Assembly (NCBI GenBank): GCA_011042635.1
Contig: DQWH01000099.1
Span: 1 to 50,351, forward strand
Source: Bacteroidota bacterium
Lineage (GTDB): Bacteria > Bacteroidota > Bacteroidia > Bacteroidales > VadinHA17
DNA length: 50,351 bases
Direction of reading: 5' to 3'
The notes under the pieces are model-generated. The model had not been told where the DNA came from, made no database searches, and saw only the letters and a list, made by a program, of their open reading frames with translations. How positions within the stretch are numbered: the stretch's first letter is position 1; the number at the start of each line of letters is the position of its first letter. The position numbers and the translations under genes are program-made. This document shows positions 36,981 to 47,000 of this stretch, piece by piece.

Positions 36981-37976
36981 ATGACAAGTCATTCATATGT
37001 TCCGTTCAGTCTTGACGAGGCTGCAGACATGGTGGAGAAAGGTCTGGCCGCCATCAAACTGCCGGCCGGCCCGGCTGAACTGTACGACCCTATCCGCTAC
37101 GTTCTTTCGGGTGGAGGGAAAAGATTACGTCCTTCGCTGGTACTGGCAGCCTGCAGTCTTTTTTCCGAAAAGCCCCGGCAGGCCCTGCCGGCGGCCCTGG
37201 CGGTGGAAATGTTCCATAATTTTACCCTGGTGCATGATGATATTATGGACCATGCACCGGTGAGAAGGAATAAGCCCACCGTTCACAGGAAATGGAATCA
37301 GAATGTAGCTATTCTTTCAGGTGATGTAATGTCCGTTCTGGCCTATCATTTGCTGGCCGGGATACCTTCCGGCCTGCTTGGACCGGTATTGCGCATTTTC
37401 AATAAAACCGCAATAGAAGTATGCGAAGGTCAGCAAATGGATATGGATTTTGAAACCGCACAGGAGGTGACGGAAGAAGAATATATCCGGATGATCGGCC
37501 TGAAAACCGGATCTCTTCTGGCAGCCAGCCTGCAAATGGGGGCTATTCTCGGAGGAAGCTCCACCTCAGATGCCAATGCCTTGCACGCTTTCGGACTGAA
37601 TCTGGGAATATCGTTCCAGTTAAGGGATGACTGGCTGGATGTGTTCGGCGATCCGGAAAAATTCGGAAAGAGAACGGGAGGAGATATCCTTTCCGATAAA
37701 AAAACATTTCTGCTGATCAAAGCCATGGAACAGGCCCGGGGCACAGTCAGGGAGGAACTCCTTTCTCTTATAGGGAATAAAAAGGTGCCTGCCAGAGAAA
37801 AAGTCGGTCGCGTAAAAGATATTTATCTGCAACTGAACATCGGGAAAATAACACGGGAAAAAATGGAAGTATATTATAAAAAAGCCACCGGTTCGCTGGA
37901 AGAAGTGAATGTAACGGAACAGAGGAAACGGATCCTGAAAAAATTTGCCGGTGAACTCATGGAAAGGGAACATTGA
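36981..37976 (+). CDS. Polyprenyl (geranyl/farnesyl/geranylgeranyl-type) diphosphate synthase
   Basis: GGGKRLRPSLVLAAC, LVHDDIMDHAPVRRNKPTVH (DDxxD first Asp-rich motif), FQLRDDWLDVFGD (second motif). The track start at 36978 is TTG; ATG follows at 36981. Confidence 0.94.
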   Translation: MTSHSYVPFSLDEAADMVEKGLAAIKLPAGPAELYDPIRYVLSGGGKRLRPSLVLAACSLFSEKPRQALPAALAVEMFHNFTLVHDDIMDHAPVRRNKPTVHRKWNQNVAILSGDVMSVLAYHLLAGIPSGLLGPVLRIFNKTAIEVCEGQQMDMDFETAQEVTEEEYIRMIGLKTGSLLAASLQMGAILGGSSTSDANALHAFGLNLGISFQLRDDWLDVFGDPEKFGKRTGGDILSDKKTFLLIKAMEQARGTVREELLSLIGNKKVPAREKVGRVKDIYLQLNIGKITREKMEVYYKKATGSLEEVNVTEQRKRILKKFAGELMEREH

Positions 37977-38053
37977 GTATCGCAATGATCTGGTATGAAT
38001 AAAGGGGAACCCTTCGAAAAAACGAAACCGGTGGAGGGTTCGCGAAAAAATGA

Positions 38054-38061
38054 TAAATTTG
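38054..38061 (+). promoter_or_regulatory. Candidate -7 element TAAATTTG upstream of atpD
   Basis: Exact TAnnTTTG match 28 bp upstream of the atpD ATG; no clear -33 element. Confidence 0.45.
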
Positions 38062-38080
38062 TGTGTTTTACGTTCGATAA

Positions 38081-39601
<1,521 letters not shown>

Positions 39602-39622
39602 AACCAGAAAAAACAGCACCCT

Positions 39623-39871
39623 ATGAAGGTGGAAATCATATCGCCGGTTGAAAAAATCTATGCCGGGGAAATCAAGCTCCTTCAGGTTCCCGGAAGCAGG
39701 GGATCGTTCCAGGTGCTGAAAAATCATGCGCCTATCGTGTCTACCCTCCGGGAAGGGGTGATTCGTCTCATTGATCAGGCTAACCGGGAATCCAGATTTC
39801 CGGTAACGGGTGGAGTGATTGAAGTGAAAAAGAACCGCATTGTGGTGCTGGTTGAAACAGAGAAGTCATGA
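39623..39871 (+). CDS. atpC: F0F1 ATP synthase subunit epsilon (short form)
   Basis: MKVEIISPVEKIYAGEIKLLQVPGSRGSFQVLKNHAPIVSTLREGVIRL; only the beta-sandwich domain, 82 aa. Confidence 0.93.
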   Translation: MKVEIISPVEKIYAGEIKLLQVPGSRGSFQVLKNHAPIVSTLREGVIRLIDQANRESRFPVTGGVIEVKKNRIVVLVETEKS

Positions 39872-40596
39872 GGATCATCCTTCTTGCCGTGTTTTTTTTC
39901 TGCTGTGGCAGTAGTATTCATTCACAGCAGTTGGTTTACTTTCCGGCTGACGACGGGGTGATCGTATATGCCGACCTGTATTCCGTGAACGATACATTCC
40001 CCTTTATTCTGCTTTTTCACCAGGAAGGAGCCAGCCGCGGGGAATATCTGGAAACAGCTCCAAGGCTGAACAAGCTGGGGTTCAACTGCCTGGCTGTAGA
40101 TATGAGGAACGGCAGGGAAATGAATTATGTAAGGAATGAAACATTCCATCATTTACCGGATACTCTTCCTCCATCGGTAAAAACCCGACCGGAAAACGAT
40201 ATCCGGGCGGCTATTCAGTACATTTCAGAACAGTATACCGGCGATATCATTCTGATGGGTAGCTCCATAGCGGCCACGCTGGCTGTGAAAGTGGCGGTGG
40301 CTGATTCGCTGGTGAGCGCAGCCATTGCCTTCAGTCCCGGCGAATATTTTTTGCCCGCCTATTCCCTGAAGAATGACTTGGCTTCGTTTGAAAAACCCCT
40401 TTTTGTGGCAGGTTCCCGGAGAGAATATGCTTACCTGAATGAAATGGTTTCAAAACTTCCTGCAGAATCATTCGAAGTATTCCAGCCGGAAAACGGGGAA
40501 GGATTGCATGGCTCCCGGTCGCTGTGGAGTGCTAACTCCAGCCGCGATGAATACTGGCTCGCCCTGTTGCTTTTTCTCAGAAACCTGAGAGAATGA
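39868..40596 (+). CDS. Alpha/beta hydrolase family protein with signal peptide
   Basis: Signal peptide; GSSIAATLAVKVAV nucleophile elbow; LLFHQEGASRGEY; start overlaps the atpC stop by 4 bp (ATGA). Confidence 0.8.
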   Translation: MRIILLAVFFFCCGSSIHSQQLVYFPADDGVIVYADLYSVNDTFPFILLFHQEGASRGEYLETAPRLNKLGFNCLAVDMRNGREMNYVRNETFHHLPDTLPPSVKTRPENDIRAAIQYISEQYTGDIILMGSSIAATLAVKVAVADSLVSAAIAFSPGEYFLPAYSLKNDLASFEKPLFVAGSRREYAYLNEMVSKLPAESFEVFQPENGEGLHGSRSLWSANSSRDEYWLALLLFLRNLRE

Positions 40597-40615
40597 CCGC
40601 TGACCTGTTTGGATT

Positions 40616-41641
40616 ATGAATGACCCGGGAGGAAACACCGTACGGTTTCTTGTTATCAGAATGAGCTCCATTGGGGATATTGTGCTGACCACCCCGGTGA
40701 TAAGGGGCCTGAAGCAACAGGTGGAACATGCACAGGTCCATTTTCTGGTGAAAGAAGCCTTTTACCCCGTTGTGCGGGCCAATCCCTACATTGACAGGAT
40801 CCACATATTCAGGGGCAATCTGGGAGATACCATCAGGGAACTCAGAAAGGAACAGTTTGATTATATCATCGATCTGCATCATAATATCCGGTCCTCCCTC
40901 ATCAAGAAATGCCTCCGCCTCATGCATTTTTCCTTCCGGAAACTGAATTTCCGCAAATGGCTTCTGGTCCGTTTCAAGATCAATACCCTGCCCCAGTTGC
41001 ATATTGTTGACCGGTACCTGGAAACGGTCCGCCTGTTCGATGTGAAGAACGACGGGGAAGGGCTGGATTATTTCATTCCACCGGAAGATGAGCTCGACCG
41101 TTCGGCTTTTCCCGAACCCTTCCGGAAGGGCTATGTGCTGATGGTGGCCGGGGCGGCCCATGCAACTAAAAAACTCACGGCCGAACAGATGGCAGAGATC
41201 ATTTGCCGGATGAACCTGCCGGTGGTACTGGCCGGCGGGCCGGCGGAAGAGGAAGAAGCGAAGCTGATACAAAGCCTGTGCCCCGGGATAGATGTCTGGA
41301 ACACCTGCGGTGAGTTCAATATCAACCGCTCGGCTTCCCTGGTTAGACAATCTTCCGTGGTCATTACTCCCGATACCGGTTTGATGCATGTGGCAGCCGC
41401 TTTCCGGAAGCCCGTTATTTCGGTGTGGGGGAATACCGTTCCGGAATTCGGAATGACACCTTATATGCCCCATCCCGCATCAACCATTTTTGAGGTGAAA
41501 GGACTTTCGTGCCGTCCCTGCTCCAAAATTGGGTATGACCGTTGCCCGAAAAAACATTTTCATTGCATACTGAAACAACCGCTGAACGATATTACCGACC
41601 AGGCTGTCAGGCTTTTTCAGAAGTATCGTTATCAGCTATGA
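40616..41641 (+). CDS. Glycosyltransferase family 9 (heptosyltransferase-like)
   Basis: VIRMSSIGDIVLTTPVIRGLKQQ, VITPDTGLMHVAAAFRKPVISVWGNTVPEFGMTPY. Confidence 0.92.
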   Translation: MNDPGGNTVRFLVIRMSSIGDIVLTTPVIRGLKQQVEHAQVHFLVKEAFYPVVRANPYIDRIHIFRGNLGDTIRELRKEQFDYIIDLHHNIRSSLIKKCLRLMHFSFRKLNFRKWLLVRFKINTLPQLHIVDRYLETVRLFDVKNDGEGLDYFIPPEDELDRSAFPEPFRKGYVLMVAGAAHATKKLTAEQMAEIICRMNLPVVLAGGPAEEEEAKLIQSLCPGIDVWNTCGEFNINRSASLVRQSSVVITPDTGLMHVAAAFRKPVISVWGNTVPEFGMTPYMPHPASTIFEVKGLSCRPCSKIGYDRCPKKHFHCILKQPLNDITDQAVRLFQKYRYQL

Positions 41642-41678
41642 CAATGCCGGTTTTGAAACAACATAAAAAAGATATACC

Positions 41679-43106
41679 ATGATCAGGAATACTGATGAGT
41701 TTAAAAAAGCTGCCCACCGTTTTGTTGACTGGATGGCGGAATACCTGGAAAATATTGAGGATTATCCCGTAAAATCACAGGTCTTGCCGGGGGATATATT
41801 TAACAGCCTCCCCGGAATGCCTCCTGAAAAAGAAGAACCGGCCGATACCCTGCTGGCTGATTTCGACAGGCTGATTATGCCGGGGATCACCCACTGGCAA
41901 AGCCCTTCCTTTTTTGCTTATTTCCCGGCCAATTCCAGCTTTCCTTCTGTTCTGGCCGAGATGCTGACTGCCACGCTCGGAACCCAGTGTATGCTCTGGG
42001 AAACATCGCCGGCAGCGTCCGAGCTGGAAGAAAAAATGATGAACTGGCTCAGGGATATGCTGGGTTTGCCGGACAACCTTCACGGGGTGATCCAGGACAG
42101 CGCCTCTTCATCCACTCTGGCAGCCCTGCTGACGGCCCGGGAAAAATTCAGCGCCGGAAAGATCAATAGAGAAGGTTTCAGCGATTATTCCGGTCTCAGG
42201 GTATATGCCTCCACCGAAGCCCATTCGTCGGTCGACAAGGCCGTAAAAATAGCAGGATTAGGCCATGAGAATCTGGTTAAGATCCCCACCGACCATATAT
42301 TCAGAATGGATCCCGGGAAACTTGAAGAGGCTATCCGTTCCGATCTGAAAAACGGGAAACTGCCTCTGGCTGTAGTAGCCACCCTGGGAACCACCGGCCC
42401 CACTTCCATAGATCCCCTGCCCGATATTGCCGAAATTTGTGCCCGGCACAACCTGTGGTTGCATGTGGATGCTGCTATGGCCGGTACGGCCCTGCTCCTG
42501 CCCGAATACCGCTGGATGATCGAAGGTATTGAACAAGTTGACAGCTTTGTGTTTAACCCCCATAAATGGATGTTTACCAACTTCGATTGTTCGGCCTATT
42601 TTGTGAAAGACCGTGATGCCCTGATCAAAACCTTTGAAATAACCCCGGAATATCTGAAAACCGATACCCGCGGAAAGGTGAACGATTACCGCGACTGGGG
42701 GATTCCGCTGGGAAGGAGGTTCCGGGCCCTGAAACTGTGGTTCGTGATCCGGAACTACGGAGTAAAAGGCCTGCGGGAAACGGTTGAATTGCATATACAA
42801 ATGGCCAGGGATATGGAAACCCGGATCCTGAAAGATCCTTCTTTCGAATTGCTTGCCCCCGTTACCCTGAACACACTGTGTTTTCGTTATGTTCCTGAAG
42901 GTGTGGCCGATGAGGAAACCCTGAACCGGCTGAATGAACAGTTGCTGAAATCAATCAACTCCACCGGTGAATGCTATATGACCCATACCCGGCTGAACGG
43001 GAAATATACCCTGAGGATGGTGATCGGCCAGACCCGGGTGCAGAAGAGGCATGTGATGAAAGCATGGGATCTGATCAGGGCAACAGCCTCGGAATTGACC
43101 GGGTGA
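41679..43106 (+). CDS. Pyridoxal-dependent group II decarboxylase (aromatic-L-amino-acid decarboxylase-like)
   Basis: HWQSPSFFAYFPANSSFPSVLAEMLTATLGTQCMLWETSPAASELE, LHVDAAMAGTALLLPEYR, FNPHKWMFTNFDCSAYFVKD (PLP Lys). Confidence 0.92.
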   Translation: MIRNTDEFKKAAHRFVDWMAEYLENIEDYPVKSQVLPGDIFNSLPGMPPEKEEPADTLLADFDRLIMPGITHWQSPSFFAYFPANSSFPSVLAEMLTATLGTQCMLWETSPAASELEEKMMNWLRDMLGLPDNLHGVIQDSASSSTLAALLTAREKFSAGKINREGFSDYSGLRVYASTEAHSSVDKAVKIAGLGHENLVKIPTDHIFRMDPGKLEEAIRSDLKNGKLPLAVVATLGTTGPTSIDPLPDIAEICARHNLWLHVDAAMAGTALLLPEYRWMIEGIEQVDSFVFNPHKWMFTNFDCSAYFVKDRDALIKTFEITPEYLKTDTRGKVNDYRDWGIPLGRRFRALKLWFVIRNYGVKGLRETVELHIQMARDMETRILKDPSFELLAPVTLNTLCFRYVPEGVADEETLNRLNEQLLKSINSTGECYMTHTRLNGKYTLRMVIGQTRVQKRHVMKAWDLIRATASELTG

Positions 43107-43146
43107 TCAGAATATGACATATCCGGATATCCTGTTCCGTAAAAGA

Positions 43147-43836
43147 ATGAGTATAGAAACTTCCCGTATTCCTTCCTTGCTGGAAGAGATATTCACCCTT
43201 CATGCCGATCCCGCAAAAGCGGTGATGATGAAGAAGTACATGAAAAACAGGTTCCCGTTCTTCGGTATCCAGGCTCCTCTTCTCAGGGAACTCATGCGGC
43301 CGATTTTCCGGAATGTGCGGCCCGGCCGCCGGGAACTGATCGGGGTGGTGGATGAACTGTGGTCGCGTGACCACAGGGAATACCAGTATGCGGCCATGGA
43401 ACTGGCCGACCGGTTCCAGCATCTTCTGACTGACGGGGATGTAAGTTTTCTGGAACGCCTCATCACCACCAGATCATGGTGGGATACGGTCGACTTTCTT
43501 GCCTCCCGCCTGACTGGCAAATACCTGCAGCGTTTTCCCGACCTGGTTCAAGTGGTGAACAAAAAATGGATGGAATCGGGTAACCTGTGGTTGCAGCGTA
43601 CCTGCCTGCTGTTTCAACTCAAGTACAAAGAAAAAACAAACACCGGTCTGTTGTTTGCCAATATTACGGCATGTGCCGCCTCCGGTGAATTCTTCCTGCA
43701 AAAGGCCATAGGCTGGGCCCTGAGGGAATATTCAAAAACCGAACCGGAAACGGTGCGGAAATTTGTAGCCACACAAAAACTTTCCCCGCTCAGTGAGCGG
43801 GAAGCCATGAAAATCATCCGGAAAGCGAACCCGTAA
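43147..43836 (+). CDS. DNA alkylation repair (AlkD-like HEAT-repeat) protein
   Basis: YMKNRFPFFGIQAPLLRELMR...WSRDHREYQYAAMELADRF...TRSWWDTVDFLA...EREAMKIIRKA. Start 43114 also possible. Confidence 0.88.
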   Translation: MSIETSRIPSLLEEIFTLHADPAKAVMMKKYMKNRFPFFGIQAPLLRELMRPIFRNVRPGRRELIGVVDELWSRDHREYQYAAMELADRFQHLLTDGDVSFLERLITTRSWWDTVDFLASRLTGKYLQRFPDLVQVVNKKWMESGNLWLQRTCLLFQLKYKEKTNTGLLFANITACAASGEFFLQKAIGWALREYSKTEPETVRKFVATQKLSPLSEREAMKIIRKANP

Positions 43837-43907
43837 TTTTTTGGTGCTCTGTGATGGCAAAATCAGGGGAATATTTTTTTATTTAAAAGGATCTGTAACA
43901 GAATGGG

Positions 43908-46900
43908 ATGAAAAAGATAGCGGAATTGTTATTCTCCATGAAGACCATGGCCGTACTGGTAACGGTCTTTGCGGTTTCCATTGCTGCCGCCACATTCATT
44001 GAGAACGATTTTGGAACGGAAATGGCCCGTCAGAAGGTGTATAATGCCAGCTGGTTTGAACTGCTTTTACTTCTGATAGCCGTTAACCTGGTGGGGAATG
44101 TGGTGACAAGAAAATTATACCGCCAGGCCAAATGGCCCGTGGGACTATTTCACCTGGCTTTTGTAGTGATCATTGCGGGCGCCGCCCTGACACGCTACCT
44201 GGGATACGAGGGCATCATGCATATCAGGGAAGGCGAAAGTAGCCGGATGCTTCTGGGCGACGGAAGGGCTTTCCAGGTGTGGGCCAAAAACAGCGAAACT
44301 CCCGGACTTACGGTGGATCTGTCATACAGAAACCTGCAACGTACAGGTTTTACGGAAAGTCTGTTACTGAACGGAAAAGAAATCCGGTTCCGGAAAACAG
44401 GATTTATTCCCCGGGCAGTGGAAACCGTTACGGACCAGCCTGGCGGTGATACCGTGCTGGCCGTGATTCTGCTGTCAGGTAACTCCCGGGAAACTGTTTT
44501 TATTGAAAATCATACGACTTTTCACCGGGCCGGACTGTCGTTCTCCTTCAACACGGAAGGACTGCCTTCCCTGGTAAATATCAGGCTGCAGAATGGGAAC
44601 CTGTATCTGTATTCCGATCATACGATGCATGTCAGGGATATGACTTCCCCGGCCGACTCTTTCCTGATCCCCGGAGAATGGCATCCTTTCAGGGAACGGA
44701 AGATCTACCGCCTCGGGGAGCAGCGCTTTGTTCTTAAACAACTGCATCCTTCTGCTGCAGTTCACTGGATTACTGCTCCCCATTCCGCTTCAGATGATTT
44801 CCTTGTGGATGTATTACAGGTGGATATCATTTCAGAGAATAGCGTCCGGCATGTGGAGATACCTTTTGTTGAAGAGGGCCCCGGTACAGGAACGGTAGTG
44901 GGCATGGGAGAGAACCAACTGATCCTTACTTTCGGTCCTTCCTTGCACATTCTTCCTTTTTCTGTATACCTGCATGATTTCAACCTCGAAAGGTACCCCG
45001 GTTCCAACAGTCCCGCTTCCTATGCCAGCCAGGTTACCCTGACCGATGAGGAAAGAAATGTCAGGAAAGACTACCGGATTTATATGAATAACATCATGAA
45101 ATACAGGGGATACCGATTTTATCAGTCTTCCTATGATCGGGATGAAAAGGGAACGGTTCTTTCCGTAAACCGTGATATGCCGGGCACGATGGTCACCTAT
45201 GCAGGGTATTTTCTCCTGGTGGCAGGCATGTTGTTTACTTTCATGCATCCCCGTTCCCGCTTCCGTACTCTTTTACGCAAAGACGGGAATCGAAACGGAA
45301 TAATCCTGGCCGGGTTTCTGGTCCTGTCATCGGCACAGGGTTTTGCACAGGAGGGGAACCGGGTTTTGCTCCCTGAAAAACATCAGACAACCAACTTCGG
45401 CCGTGTGCTGGTACAGTCCGGTCAGGGGCGCATCAGGCCCGTGCATTCCCTGGCGGCCGATATGGTACATAAGGTAACACGTCGCGACCGGTTCAACGGA
45501 TGGCATCCCATGCAGATATTTCTCGGTATGCATCTCGACCCCTACGGGTGGCAGTCGGTTAAAATGATCCGGATCCCGGGTACCGAAGTAGCTCAATTTC
45601 TTGGGACCGAAGGACCCTATGCTTCGTTTGCCGACTTTTTCGATCTGGAAAAAGACCCTCCCCGGTACCGGCTTACGGAGCAGGTAAACCGGGCTTATGC
45701 CAAAAGTCCGGGGGAACGGACCCGGTTTGACAAAGACATTTTGCAGGTAGATGAAAGGGTAAATGTGGTGTACATGACGTTTTCCGGTCAGTTCCTGAGA
45801 ATGTTCCCGCAGGAGAACGACCCGGATCATGCCTGGTACGCCTCGCACCAGGCCGAATTCTTCAGCAGCGGGGAGGATTCCCTGTTTGTGGCAAATCTGG
45901 CCGGGGCATATTTCGAAGCCTTCCGTGAAGGGATGCAAACGGGAAATTTTTCCCGGGCAGATGAATTGCTGCAATACCTGAAGGTGTACCAGGAGGAAAA
46001 ATCAACCCTCGATATTCCCGGTCCGTTCAGAATACGCCTGGAGATCCTGTATCACGAATGGAACGTGTTCAAAAAGCTGATTCCTTTCTACGGGATTACC
46101 AGCCTGTTGTTCCTGCTGCTGCTTTTGGTGCAGGTGGTAGTTCCCCGTTTTTCGGTTGCCGGATTCAGCCGGGCGGTGAAATACTTCCTGTTGCCTGGTT
46201 TTGCCATACATACCCTGGGGCTTGCGGCCCGGTGGATTATTGCCGGTCATGCTCCCTGGAGCAACGGGTATGAATCGATGATCTATGTATCATGGGCTAC
46301 CATGCTGGCGGGGTTTCTGTTTTCCCGGCGTACGGCTGTAACCCTGGCGGCTGCTTCCTTGCTGGCGGCCCTTACCCTGTTTGTAGCTCATCTGAGCTGG
46401 ATGAACCCCGAGATCACCCGGCTGGTGCCGGTCCTGCAATCGTACTGGCTTACCCTTCATGTGTCGGTGATTACTGCCAGCTATGGATTTTTCGGGCTCT
46501 CGGCCATTCTGGGGCTGGTGAATATGATTCTTTTTGCCCTGGAAAATGCCGTGAACCGGAAAAGAATAGATACCCGTCTTCTTGAGCTGACAAGGGTTTC
46601 TGAATTAAGCCTTTTGCCCGGCCTGTTCCTGCTCACCACGGGTACCGTGCTGGGAGCTGTGTGGGCCAACGAATCGTGGGGACGCTACTGGGGATGGGAT
46701 CCCAAGGAAACCTGGTCGCTGGTAACCATTCTGGTATACACATTCATAGCACATATGCGCCTGATCCCGGGTATGTGGAACCTTTATCGCTTTAACCTGG
46801 CCGCCATGGCCGGATTCGGTTCGGTATTGATGACCTATTTCGGTGTCAATTACTACCTGTCGGGCTTACATTCCTATGCAGGGGGAGATTCTGCCCCGGT

Positions 46901-47000
46901 TCCGGGATTCCTTTATATTGCCGTTGCGGGAATCATTTTTCTGGCCCTGCTGGCCTTGTGGAATCAGAAACGCTTCGCGGCGGAGCCTACCGGCGATTGA
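43908..47000 (+). CDS. Cytochrome c biogenesis ResB-CcsA (CcsBA) fusion protein
   Basis: N-terminal ResB-like region, C-terminal CcsA with WWD-type motif ESWGRYWGWDPKETWSLV and APWSNGYESMIYVSW. Confidence 0.92.
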   Translation: MKKIAELLFSMKTMAVLVTVFAVSIAAATFIENDFGTEMARQKVYNASWFELLLLLIAVNLVGNVVTRKLYRQAKWPVGLFHLAFVVIIAGAALTRYLGYEGIMHIREGESSRMLLGDGRAFQVWAKNSETPGLTVDLSYRNLQRTGFTESLLLNGKEIRFRKTGFIPRAVETVTDQPGGDTVLAVILLSGNSRETVFIENHTTFHRAGLSFSFNTEGLPSLVNIRLQNGNLYLYSDHTMHVRDMTSPADSFLIPGEWHPFRERKIYRLGEQRFVLKQLHPSAAVHWITAPHSASDDFLVDVLQVDIISENSVRHVEIPFVEEGPGTGTVVGMGENQLILTFGPSLHILPFSVYLHDFNLERYPGSNSPASYASQVTLTDEERNVRKDYRIYMNNIMKYRGYRFYQSSYDRDEKGTVLSVNRDMPGTMVTYAGYFLLVAGMLFTFMHPRSRFRTLLRKDGNRNGIILAGFLVLSSAQGFAQEGNRVLLPEKHQTTNFGRVLVQSGQGRIRPVHSLAADMVHKVTRRDRFNGWHPMQIFLGMHLDPYGWQSVKMIRIPGTEVAQFLGTEGPYASFADFFDLEKDPPRYRLTEQVNRAYAKSPGERTRFDKDILQVDERVNVVYMTFSGQFLRMFPQENDPDHAWYASHQAEFFSSGEDSLFVANLAGAYFEAFREGMQTGNFSRADELLQYLKVYQEEKSTLDIPGPFRIRLEILYHEWNVFKKLIPFYGITSLLFLLLLLVQVVVPRFSVAGFSRAVKYFLLPGFAIHTLGLAARWIIAGHAPWSNGYESMIYVSWATMLAGFLFSRRTAVTLAAASLLAALTLFVAHLSWMNPEITRLVPVLQSYWLTLHVSVITASYGFFGLSAILGLVNMILFALENAVNRKRIDTRLLELTRVSELSLLPGLFLLTTGTVLGAVWANESWGRYWGWDPKETWSLVTILVYTFIAHMRLIPGMWNLYRFNLAAMAGFGSVLMTYFGVNYYLSGLHSYAGGDSAPVPGFLYIAVAGIIFLALLALWNQKRFAAEPTGD

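Noticed and set aside
43894-43920. TGTAAC upstream of ccsBA as an ECF promoter
   Set aside because: No CGTC-like -10 at the right distance; the motif lies too close to the start codon.
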